This document shows, piece by piece, positions 1 to 5,338 of a stretch of DNA of 5,338 nt. The stretch is taken from positions 1 to 5,338 of the forward strand of contig DAOUQK010000261.1 in the NCBI GenBank assembly GCA_030625695.1, written 5' to 3'. Both the position numbers and the translations under genes were made by a program. This DNA comes from Paracoccaceae bacterium. GTDB lineage: Bacteria; Pseudomonadota; Alphaproteobacteria; Rhodobacterales; Rhodobacteraceae. The notes beneath the pieces are model-generated. The model was not told the origin of the DNA. It searched no databases and saw only the letters and a list, made by a program, of their open reading frames with translations. Positions within the stretch are counted from its first letter, which is position 1; the number at the start of each line of letters is the position of its first letter.

Positions 1-146
1 GAGGCGGCAAACGGCGGCTGGTCGCGTTTTGCTATGGCGTCTATGGCAAGGGTGCGGCCCACCGCGTCGGTCAGGGAAACGTCCTCGGACCCCAACGGCG
101 AAATTAGTGAAAATAGCTGTGTGCGAGCTTCGTCAACAGTTATCAT
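1..146 (-). CDS. moeA: MoeA, molybdopterin molybdotransferase (N-terminal 48 residues, cut by window edge)
   Basis: Reading leftward from the ATG at 146-144 the frame stays open to the window edge and gives a protein beginning MITVDEARTQLFSLI and ending ...AKRDQPPFAA. This matches the start of MoeA: a short helix after M-[IL]-[ST]-V-E/D-E-A, a V-L-x-x-A-x-G-R-x-L-A segment (here SLTDAVGRTLA) and the R-x-Q-P-P-F motif that normally leads into S-A-M-D-G-Y-A, which lies outside the window. MoeA inserts molybdate into adenylylated molybdopterin in the cytoplasm, the last general step of molybdenum cofactor synthesis. The start overlaps the moaC stop as ATGA, and a GAGG lies 4 bases upstream inside the end of moaC, so translation is probably coupled. 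The gene is truncated only by the window edge; nothing suggests it is broken. Identification rests on 48 residues but fits the moaC context well. Confidence 0.93.
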   Translation of the reverse strand, partial: MITVDEARTQLFSLISPLGSEDVSLTDAVGRTLAIDAIAKRDQPPFAA

Positions 147-616
147 TTTACCTCGTAACGCCCTGATTTACCGCCGTCTTTCAGCACCACATGAATGCCA
201 CCAATCTGCATCGCCTTATCCACCGCCTTGGCCATATCATAGACCGTCAGTGCGGCGACGCTGACAGCTGTGAGCGCCTCCATCTCAACCCCGGTCTGGC
301 CGGTGGTTTTGACCGTCGCGGTAATGCGCACGCCGGGCAGGTCCGGGTCAAGGGTCAGTTCGACCGCCACTTTGGTCACCGGCAGGGGGTGACACAGCGG
401 AATCAGGTCCGGAGTTTTCTTGGCCCCCATGATACCGGCCAGGCGGGCAACCCCTAGAACGTCGCCCTTTTTTGCACGCCCTTCGGAAATGATTTCAAAG
501 GTTTGCGGCGCCATGCTGATGTTTCCAGCGGCGACGGCCACGCGGGAGGTGACGGCTTTGTCCGAAACATCGACCATATGCGCCTGGCCCTGATCGTCAA
601 AATGGGTGAGTGTCAT
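143..616 (-). CDS. moaC: MoaC, cyclic pyranopterin monophosphate synthase
   Basis: This 157-residue protein is MoaC, the cytoplasmic enzyme that converts the MoaA product (3',8-cyclo-GTP) into cyclic pyranopterin monophosphate, an early step of molybdenum cofactor synthesis. It is close to the family's usual length of about 160 and covers the whole fold. Visible family motifs, numbered from the ATG at 616: the R-x-K-K-G-D-V-L stretch with K50, the IPLCHPLP motif with H76, the G-V-E-M-E-A-L-T motif with E111 and E113, YDMAKAVDK with D127 and K130, and the terminal GGKSG at 148-152. These are the conserved catalytic and substrate-binding positions of the family. Two starts are possible: GTG at 619 or ATG at 616. 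I chose ATG because GGAGGG at 628-623 is then 6 bases away, against only 3 for GTG; it gives a TGATG overlap of one base with the trpC stop. It lies between trpC and moeA in one operon. Confidence 0.97.
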   Translation of the reverse strand: MTLTHFDDQGQAHMVDVSDKAVTSRVAVAAGNISMAPQTFEIISEGRAKKGDVLGVARLAGIMGAKKTPDLIPLCHPLPVTKVAVELTLDPDLPGVRITATVKTTGQTGVEMEALTAVSVAALTVYDMAKAVDKAMQIGGIHVVLKDGGKSGRYEVK

Positions 617-1428
617 CACATTCCCTCCGCAAAGACCGGGTTGGCCAGTAAATTTCGTGTTGCCTGTTCCACGTCCGGTTGACGCATCAGGCTTTCGCCA
701 ATCAGAAAGCTGCGGACGCCAAAACGTGCCATATCGCCCAGGTCGGACGGCGCAGAAAGTCCGCTTTCCGAGATGATCATCCGATCCAGCGGCACATGTT
801 TTGACAGGCTTCTGGTCACATCAAGTGAGGTCTCGAAGGTGTTGAGATTGCGGTTGTTTATACCGATCAGGGGGCTTTTCAGATTTGCGGCGCGGGTCAG
901 TTCATCCATATCGTGTACCTCGATCAACACATCCATGCCCCAGCTGAACGCGGCCTGTTCCAACTCGGCTGCCTGAGTGTCGCCAAGGGTGGCCATGATG
1001 ATCAGGATGCAGTCGGCCCCAAGCGCGCGGGCCTCGGCGACCTGATAGGGATCATAGATGAAATCCTTGCGCAGAACCGGCAGATCACAGGCGGCGCGTG
1101 CATCGCTCAGGAACTGTTTGGCACCTTGAAAGCTGGGCGTATCCGTCAGCACCGAAAGACAGGTCGCCCCGGCGTTGGCATAGGCCTGCGCCAGCGTGAC
1201 GGGATCAAAGTCGGCGCGGATCAAGCCTTTGGAAGGGCTGGCCTTTTTGATCTCGGCGATCAGGCCATAACCTTCTCGGGCCGCAGTGTGCAGGGCGTCC
1301 TTGAAAGGGCGCACAGGAGGGGCTGCATTGGCCGCGGCCTCGACTTGTGCCATTGGCTTGGCCTGTTTGTCGGCAGCGATCTCTTCCAGTTTATAGGCTT
1401 TGATCTTGTCCAGAATAGTTTCGGTCAT
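616..1428 (-). CDS. trpC: TrpC, indole-3-glycerol phosphate synthase
   Basis: This 270-residue single-domain TIM barrel is indole-3-glycerol phosphate synthase, which decarboxylates and closes the ring of 1-(o-carboxyphenylamino)-1-deoxyribulose 5-phosphate in tryptophan synthesis. The typical bacterial length is 255-270. Visible active-site motifs: LIAEIKKASPSKG (E59, K61), VLRKDFI with K121 as the expected general acid, LIEVH with E170, GINNRNL with N191, IISESG with S222, and the phosphate-binding FLIGES near 241-246. The N-terminus (LDKIKAYKLEEI) is the usual extra helix of the family. There is no fused TrpF domain, unlike the E. coli enzyme, so TrpF must be a separate gene elsewhere. The ATG at 1428 overlaps the trpD stop as ATGA, and an AAGG about 6 bases upstream lies within the end of trpD. 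The gene is intact. Confidence 0.98.
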   Translation of the reverse strand: MTETILDKIKAYKLEEIAADKQAKPMAQVEAAANAAPPVRPFKDALHTAAREGYGLIAEIKKASPSKGLIRADFDPVTLAQAYANAGATCLSVLTDTPSFQGAKQFLSDARAACDLPVLRKDFIYDPYQVAEARALGADCILIIMATLGDTQAAELEQAAFSWGMDVLIEVHDMDELTRAANLKSPLIGINNRNLNTFETSLDVTRSLSKHVPLDRMIISESGLSAPSDLGDMARFGVRSFLIGESLMRQPDVEQATRNLLANPVFAEGM

Positions 1429-2444
1429 GTGTCACCTTGGGTGATTTTGGCAAGGGCTTGGATTTTGGCAGAGGCAGCACCACTGTCGATACTTTGACGG
1501 GCGATTTCAACGCCTTCGGGCAGGTCTGTGGCCACGTCTGCCACCACCAGTGCAGCGGCGGCGTTCAGCAACACAGCGTCGCGGTAAGCAGAGGGTGCGC
1601 CGCCCAACAATGCTTTGAAAGCTTTGGCATTTTCAGCTGGCGACCCGCCAAGGATGTCTTCGAACGGATGTACCGGCAGGCCGGCCTCTTCCGGGTGAAG
1701 CTCAAATTCGCTGATTTCCCCATCTTGCAATGCGGCAACCCAGGACACCCCGGCGATGCTTAATTCGTCGGTGCCGTCGCTGCCATGCACCAGCCAGGCG
1801 CGGATCGAGCCAAGCTGCGCCAGGGTTTCGGCCATCGGGCGGATCAGATCGCGTGAAAACGCGCCGGTCAGCTGGCGTTTGACGCCGGCGGGGTTGGTCA
1901 ACGGCCCGAGGATGTTGAATATAGTGCGGGTGCCAAGCTCGGTCCTCACTGGTCCGACATGGGCCATGGCAGGGTGGTGCATGGGCGCCATCATAAAGCC
2001 AATGCCAACTTCTTTGATAGCTTTTTCAACTACTTCCGGGCCGACCATCACGTTAATGCCCAGTTCCCCCAAGGCATCCGCCGCCCCGGATTTGGACGAC
2101 AAGTTGCGGTTGCCATGTTTGGCGACAACCACACCGGCACCAGCCACCACAAAGGCGGTGGCAGTGGAAATATTCAACGTGCCCTTGCCGTCACCGCCAG
2201 TGCCGACGATGTCCATCGCCCCATCAGGTGCGCTGACCGCGTGGCATTTGGCGCGCATCACGGCGGCAGCAGCGGCGTATTCGTCAACCGTTTCGCCACG
2301 TGTGCGCAGCGCCATCAGCAGCCCGCCAATCTGGCTGGGTGTGGCTTCGCCGTCAAACAGGATGGCAAAGGCGGTTTCGGCCTGGGCGCGCGACAATGGC
2401 CCGTCGGCGGCGGCGGCGATCAGAGGTTTGAGGGCGTCACTCAT
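1425..2444 (-). CDS. trpD: TrpD, anthranilate phosphoribosyltransferase
   Basis: This 339-residue protein transfers phosphoribosyl from PRPP to anthranilate, the second committed step of tryptophan synthesis, and is of normal family length. Domain order: an N-terminal helical domain (about 1-70) with the ATPSQIGGLLMALR segment, then the catalytic alpha/beta domain. PRPP-binding motifs are intact: GTGGDG at 81-86, NIST at 91-94, KHGNR at 109-113 and SSKSG at 116-120. R167 in GPVRTELG matches the conserved anthranilate-binding arginine, and the D-E pair at 226-227 (SDGTDELS) is the expected magnesium site. It is not fused to TrpG, unlike the E. coli TrpGD protein. The ATG at 2444 overlaps the trpG stop as ATGA; the nearest purine-rich stretch, GAAAG about 7 bases upstream, is a weak ribosome site, so it probably depends on coupling to trpG. 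Confidence 0.98.
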   Translation of the reverse strand: MSDALKPLIAAAADGPLSRAQAETAFAILFDGEATPSQIGGLLMALRTRGETVDEYAAAAAVMRAKCHAVSAPDGAMDIVGTGGDGKGTLNISTATAFVVAGAGVVVAKHGNRNLSSKSGAADALGELGINVMVGPEVVEKAIKEVGIGFMMAPMHHPAMAHVGPVRTELGTRTIFNILGPLTNPAGVKRQLTGAFSRDLIRPMAETLAQLGSIRAWLVHGSDGTDELSIAGVSWVAALQDGEISEFELHPEEAGLPVHPFEDILGGSPAENAKAFKALLGGAPSAYRDAVLLNAAAALVVADVATDLPEGVEIARQSIDSGAASAKIQALAKITQGDT

Positions 2445-3034
2445 GCGGGAACTTTCACAGAATCTTTCACTGTATCAAGGAAGTTTTGCAACAAGGCGTG
2501 GCCGTGTTCAGAGGCGATGGATTCAGGGTGGAACTGTACGCCGTGAATTGGCAGATCGCGGTGTTCCAGCCCCATGATGGTACCATCGTCCAACTCGGCA
2601 GTGATTTTCAGACAATCCGGCAAGGTGGCGCGATCAACCACCAGCGAATGATACCGGGTGGCGTTGAACGGCGATGGCAGCCCGGCAAAAAGACCGGTGC
2701 CAGTATGGGTCATCTGGCCCAGTTTGCCATGTACAATCTCATGACAGCGCACGACCTGCCCGCCAAATGCCTGACCAATTGTTTGATGCCCAAGGCAGAC
2801 GCCCAGCAAAGGCGTGCGGGTTTCAGCCGCTGCCGCCGTCAGTTCAAGGCAAATTCCCGCTTGATCCGGGTCACATGGCCCGGGTGAGAGCAGGATGGCC
2901 GACGGGTTCAGAGCCATGGCTTCGTGCACATTTAGGGCATCATTGCGCCGAATTACTAAATCTGCGCCTAATTCGCCCAGATAATGCACCAGATTATAGG
3001 TAAAACTGTCATAATTGTCGATTAGCAGCAGCAT
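2441..3034 (-). CDS. trpG: TrpG, anthranilate synthase glutamine amidotransferase subunit
   Basis: This 197-residue class I glutamine amidotransferase releases ammonia from glutamine and passes it to TrpE to form anthranilate. The catalytic triad is visible: C80 in LLGVCLGHQ, and H169 and E171 in VQFHPES. The oxyanion-loop region reads SPGPCDPDQAG (50-60), and RYHSLVV (127-133) is the usual amidotransferase-synthase contact segment. The start was placed at the ATG at 3034 because the family begins almost exactly with MLLLIDNYDSFTYNLV; the open frame continues 48 codons further upstream, but that extension is proline-rich and unlike any amidotransferase. There is no strong Shine-Dalgarno before this ATG. 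It heads the trpGDC-moaC-moeA run. TrpG and PabA are close paralogues, so one protein may also serve PabB in folate synthesis; the trp context favours TrpG as its main role. TrpE is not in this window. Confidence 0.96.
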   Translation of the reverse strand: MLLLIDNYDSFTYNLVHYLGELGADLVIRRNDALNVHEAMALNPSAILLSPGPCDPDQAGICLELTAAAAETRTPLLGVCLGHQTIGQAFGGQVVRCHEIVHGKLGQMTHTGTGLFAGLPSPFNATRYHSLVVDRATLPDCLKITAELDDGTIMGLEHRDLPIHGVQFHPESIASEHGHALLQNFLDTVKDSVKVPA

Positions 3035-3046
3035 TTTGCAATTGGC

Positions 3047-3067
3047 GTCCCGGGGGGCTGGCGGGAC
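3047..3067 (-). promoter_or_regulatory. GC-rich hairpin in the trpG leader, just upstream of the start codon
   Basis: On the minus strand GTCCCG (3067-3062) and CGGGAC (3052-3047) form a perfect 6-base stem around a 9-base loop, ending 12 bases before the trpG ATG. In the mRNA it would take in the only G-rich stretch (GGGAC) near the start. There is no U-run after it, so it does not look like an intrinsic terminator. It could reduce or regulate initiation at trpG, but no partner structure is obvious and GC-rich DNA produces such stems by chance. Confidence 0.3.
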
Positions 3068-3098
3068 AGGCCCGGTCAGCGGTATAAGAGGTGGACAT

Positions 3099-3127
3099 AC
3101 ATGTTCAGAGCCTCGCCCCAGCGTCAA
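3099..3127 (-). promoter_or_regulatory. Candidate promoter of the trpGDC-moaC-moeA operon
   Basis: On the minus strand, TTGACG (3127-3122) is an excellent -35 hexamer of the kind common in alphaproteobacterial housekeeping promoters. A 17-base spacer leads to ACATGT (3104-3099), a poor but possible -10 in a group with loose -10 boxes. Transcription would start near 3092 and leave a leader of roughly 60 bases. A TTATAC at 3087-3082 is a better-looking -10 but has no good -35 at the right distance. This call comes from sequence inspection alone. Confidence 0.35.
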
Positions 3128-3225
3128 GGGGGGAGAGTGTGGACTGAGGACGATCCCGGGATGGCCGACCTGCCGCATAAGACGGCGCAGGGCAATTTTT
3201 GGGTAAGTTAACGAGCAGGCAAAAC

Positions 3226-3233
3226 AAGAGGGG
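3226..3233 (+). promoter_or_regulatory. Ribosome binding site of the YibQ-like gene
   Basis: AAGAGGGG lies 9 bases before the ATG at 3243 and contains a GAGG core able to pair with the 16S rRNA tail. It supports that ATG as the start, as does the membrane segment that begins directly after it. Confidence 0.7.
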
Positions 3234-3242
3234 CATCAGATT

Positions 3243-5174
3243 ATGCGCGGATTTTTAGGTGGGTTGGCTATTGGTCTGGTGACTTTGGTGCTTGGCGTCG
3301 TGGCTTTGACTTGGTTTTCACCGGCCCCGCCCCGGCCTGATGTGGCAGTGGATGCGCCGGTTGCGATAGGCAATGATCCGGCCCGCGCAGGTGGGGCAGG
3401 GGTTGTGGCGGCGACAGCTGACAATGATCTGATCCAGATGGCCCCTAAGGGCATTGACGATCCAAACGGTGACCAGACTGGCGGGCAAGACACGCTTGCC
3501 CTGTTGGACGACGCCGATACCACCCCGGCGGACAAGCCGGTTGTTTCGGGCGCAACACCCGGCCTGACCGATCCGGGGGCGGTGCCTGCGTCGCCTGATA
3601 TCAACGTCGAGGCGGATGTGCCGGTTGCCACCACGGCCCCGGCCAGCGGATTGAACGCGCCCCAAGGTGACGGCGAGCCGGGCACCCCAACCAACCCGGT
3701 CCAGCCGGTGGTGTCCGATGGAACCCAGGCCGGATCGGGGTTTGGCAGCGGCACGGCCGAGCAGGATGTAGCGCCAGTGATTGCCGGTCAAAGCGACCCG
3801 GTGCCCTCATCGCCAAGCGGTGCTTTGGTTGATCAGGCACTGGTCCCGGCTGCCAAGGCAGACCGGGCTCCGGCGGCTGTGTCGCAAGGCGTTGCAGCAC
3901 CAGATGCACAAGCGACGGCCAGCCCGACAATCGCAACTGCGCAAGATACACGGGAACCGCTGCCAGAGGTGTCGGACAGTCGTGATACTTTGCGCGATAC
4001 CTTGCCTAGTGCACAGGCTTCACTCCAGACTCCAAACGCCCCGACAGCAGATCAATTGCCGGTGGCAGATAACCAATCCAGCAGCGCGCCATCGGCGCAA
4101 AGCGTGGCGGTTGCGGGCCTTACCCCAGCGCCACCAGTGCCAGAAGTGAGCCAAAGCGCGCCGGTTAACCCGTCCAAGCCAAGTGGCGCACAGATTGCGA
4201 CCACGCCTTCGGCGCTACCCGTGCTGTCGGGCGTTACCGCGTCAGTTCCTGACGTGGATCAAAGCGACCGGACGGTGCCGGCCGTGCCGGAAAAGCCCGA
4301 AACACCCAACCCGCAGGTCGCCAGCCTGCCACAAGCCGGGAGCGATCAGAGCGCCCGTGGACCCACCATTGGCACAAGGGTAACCCCCCTGACCGAGCGG
4401 AACGCCGCCGGTGTGGGGACCATTCAGCTTGCCGGGGATCCTGCACCAGGGACGACACCAGAAGCGCAAGGCGCTTTGGAAAACAAAGCCCTGCCACCGA
4501 TTCAGGCCAATGGCGAAGCCTTTGAAAACCCGGATAACCGCCCGCTTATGGCGATTGTATTGATAGACGATGACACCAGCCTGGGGATCGAAGCCTTGGC
4601 CGAATTCCCCTATCCGGTCAGCTTTGCGATTGATCCCAGCGACCCGGACGCAGCCGCCAAAATGGCGCGCCATCGGGCGGCAGGGTTCGAAGTGGTGCTG
4701 ATCGCCAATCTGCCCCGATTGGCAACGGCGCAGGACGCCGAAACCTCATTGTCGGTCTGGCTGAACGACTTGCCGGGTGCGGTGGCTGTGCTGGAAGGCA
4801 CTGGCACTGGCATTCAGGGCAATCGGGATCTGTCCGGGCAAGTAACGGCAATTGTCGATCAACGGGGCCTGGGCCTTATCATGCAGGCGCGTGGGTTGAA
4901 CACGGCCTTCAAGCTGGCGGCGCGTGATGGGGTGCCAGCCGCACTGGTATTTCGCGACTTTGACGGTGCCGGGCAGACGCCGGTGGTGATGCGCCGGTTT
5001 CTGGATCAGGCGGCGTTTCGGGCAGGCCAGCAAACCCGTGAGAATGGCGGCGTGATCATGCTGGGGCGGCTACGTCCCGACACGATCTCGGCTTTGTTGA
5101 TCTGGGGTATTCAGGACCGCGCATCGCGGGTTGCAGTGGCACCGGTTTCGGCGGTTCTGATGCATTCCCGTTAA
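3243..5174 (+). CDS. yibQ: Membrane-anchored divergent polysaccharide deacetylase (YibQ-like) with long Pro/Ala linker
   Basis: This 643-residue protein has three parts. Residues 3-24 (FLGGLAIGLVTLVLGVVALTW) are a hydrophobic segment, either a single-pass anchor or an uncleaved signal, with the rest probably periplasmic. Residues about 27-430 are low-complexity, rich in P, A, V, T, S, D and Q, with no Trp or Tyr and only F167 and F427. Residues about 433-641 are folded and match the outline of the divergent polysaccharide deacetylase family (DUF610/YibQ): PLMAIVLIDD (434-443), PVSFAIDP (458-465), GFEVVLIANLP (481-491), GVP-x(4)-VFRDFD (563-574) and GGVIMLGRLRPDTISAL (602-618). Compared with the family consensus as I remember it, the histidine-bearing motifs (H-x-P-M, N-N-H-M-G-S, G-H-P) read NLP, LEGTGTG and GRL, so deacetylase activity is doubtful. 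The protein has no cysteine. It is transcribed away from trpG; yibQ beside trpGDC is known in Rhodobacter sphaeroides. The substrate is unknown, and the symbol reflects family membership, not function. Confidence 0.8.
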   Translation: MRGFLGGLAIGLVTLVLGVVALTWFSPAPPRPDVAVDAPVAIGNDPARAGGAGVVAATADNDLIQMAPKGIDDPNGDQTGGQDTLALLDDADTTPADKPVVSGATPGLTDPGAVPASPDINVEADVPVATTAPASGLNAPQGDGEPGTPTNPVQPVVSDGTQAGSGFGSGTAEQDVAPVIAGQSDPVPSSPSGALVDQALVPAAKADRAPAAVSQGVAAPDAQATASPTIATAQDTREPLPEVSDSRDTLRDTLPSAQASLQTPNAPTADQLPVADNQSSSAPSAQSVAVAGLTPAPPVPEVSQSAPVNPSKPSGAQIATTPSALPVLSGVTASVPDVDQSDRTVPAVPEKPETPNPQVASLPQAGSDQSARGPTIGTRVTPLTERNAAGVGTIQLAGDPAPGTTPEAQGALENKALPPIQANGEAFENPDNRPLMAIVLIDDDTSLGIEALAEFPYPVSFAIDPSDPDAAAKMARHRAAGFEVVLIANLPRLATAQDAETSLSVWLNDLPGAVAVLEGTGTGIQGNRDLSGQVTAIVDQRGLGLIMQARGLNTAFKLAARDGVPAALVFRDFDGAGQTPVVMRRFLDQAAFRAGQQTRENGGVIMLGRLRPDTISALLIWGIQDRASRVAVAPVSAVLMHSR

Positions 5175-5338
5175 CTTGCCACGACGGGTGGGTTGGAAAA
5201 TTTGAACCTAATATAGGTGCCACCGCTGATGCCCATCAGGCCCAACAGCGTGGCGTCAAATGGCGGCATTAAGAGATCGGCAAACACCGAATGCAAAAAC
5301 ACCATGGCCAAAATCAGGGTCCAGGCGACGATTTGCAA
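5171..5338 (-). CDS. C-terminal 55 residues of a membrane protein of unknown function (cut by window edge)
   Basis: Reading leftward from the window edge, the minus strand is open for 55 codons and ends at a TAA at 5173-5171. The peptide has a clear hydrophobic segment (about IVAWTLILAMVFLHSVF), then DLLMPPFDATLLGLMGISGGTYIRFKF and a short polar tail. The D-x-T-L-L-x-L-M-G-I-S-x-G-T-Y sequence resembles the last transmembrane helix of several uncharacterised bacterial membrane proteins, recalled from memory and not searched. I cannot name the full protein. Support for it being real comes from the coherent membrane-protein composition, and from its stop falling exactly at the end of the neighbouring gene: the two converge and share the TTAA at 5171-5174. 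Its start and most of its length lie beyond the window. Confidence 0.72.
   Translation of the reverse strand: MQIVAWTLILAMVFLHSVFADLLMPPFDATLLGLMGISGGTYIRFKFSNPPVVAS

Larger units (their letters stand above)
3035..3242. other. Divergent intergenic region between trpG and the YibQ-like gene
   Basis: These 208 bases separate the minus-strand trp operon from the plus-strand envelope gene and should contain both promoters and the trp leader. Visible elements are a minus-strand TTGACG (3127-3122), a GC-rich inverted repeat next to trpG (3047-3067), a perfect 10-base palindrome ATCCCGGGAT (3153-3162) and a ribosome site for the rightward gene (3226-3233). I could not pick a convincing sigma-70 type promoter for the rightward gene. 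I found no short leader ORF with tryptophan codons on the minus strand, so a classical trp attenuator of the leader-peptide type is not evident here. Confidence 0.75.

Noticed and set aside
617..619. GTG start for moaC
   Set aside because: The GGAGGG ribosome site is only 3 bases from the GTG but 6 from the following ATG at 616. The difference is one residue, so it has little effect on the annotation.
1756..2577. 273-codon plus-strand open frame opposite trpD
   Set aside because: It is the antisense shadow of trpD and the end of trpG, both of which have complete catalytic motifs. Long antisense frames are common in GC-rich coding DNA.
3076..3102. Eight-codon leader ORF on the minus strand (MYVHLLYR) ahead of trpG, considered as an attenuator peptide
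   Set aside because: It contains no tryptophan codon, and its start lies at or upstream of the expected transcription start. No competing terminator and antiterminator stems were found.
3035..3178. 48-codon in-frame N-terminal extension of trpG starting at an ATG at 3178
   Set aside because: The extension is proline-rich, does not resemble any amidotransferase, and would cover the TTGACG promoter candidate and the leader hairpin. The family starts at MLLLIDNYDSF, which fits the ATG at 3034.
3015..3206. 63-codon plus-strand open frame across the trp leader
   Set aside because: It starts inside trpG on the opposite strand, has no ribosome site, and has an arginine- and glycine-rich composition typical of a chance frame in GC-rich DNA.
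3236..3754. 172-codon minus-strand open frame opposite the start of the YibQ-like gene
   Set aside because: It mirrors the low-complexity linker, has no recognisable motif, and competes with a plus-strand gene that has a good ribosome site, a membrane anchor and a recognisable domain in one frame.
5226..5239. Inverted repeat CTGAT/ATCAG just after the YibQ-like gene, considered as a terminator
   Set aside because: The stem is only 5 bases, has no T-run on either side, and lies inside the coding sequence of the convergent membrane protein gene (the LMGIS segment).

Overview
The window looks like chromosomal DNA from an alphaproteobacterium of the Rhodobacterales (Roseobacter/Rhodobacter type). 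It is GC-rich and tightly packed. The gene order trpG-trpD-trpC-moaC-moeA, with a YibQ-type gene beside trpG, is one I know from this group; trpE-yibQ-trpGDC has been described in Rhodobacter sphaeroides. No mobile element, tRNA, rRNA or CRISPR array is visible.

Layout: from about 3034 down to 1, the minus strand carries a five-gene run: trpG (3034-2441), trpD (2444-1425), trpC (1428-616), moaC (616-143) and the first 48 codons of moeA (146 to the window edge). Each gene overlaps the next by 1 to 4 bases (ATGA three times, TGATG once), so this is almost certainly one translationally coupled operon. It joins three tryptophan-pathway genes to two genes of molybdenum cofactor synthesis. A divergent intergenic region of 208 bases (3035-3242) holds a candidate promoter for the trp operon, a GC-rich hairpin just ahead of trpG and a good ribosome binding site for the plus-strand gene. 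That gene (3243-5174) encodes a 643-residue envelope protein with an N-terminal membrane anchor, a linker of about 400 residues with almost no aromatics, and a C-terminal divergent polysaccharide deacetylase (YibQ-like) domain whose usual metal-binding motifs appear to be lost. At the right edge, the last 55 codons of a minus-strand membrane protein gene converge on it and share its TTAA stop sequence.

How the genes work together: TrpG supplies ammonia to anthranilate synthase (its partner TrpE is not in the window), TrpD attaches phosphoribosyl to anthranilate and TrpC closes the indole ring. TrpF, TrpA and TrpB must be encoded elsewhere. MoaC makes cyclic pyranopterin monophosphate and MoeA inserts molybdate at the end of the cofactor pathway. 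No direct biochemical link between the two pathways is evident; shared transcription is the simplest reading. The least ordinary item is the YibQ-like protein. I see no clear sign of an undescribed multi-gene system.
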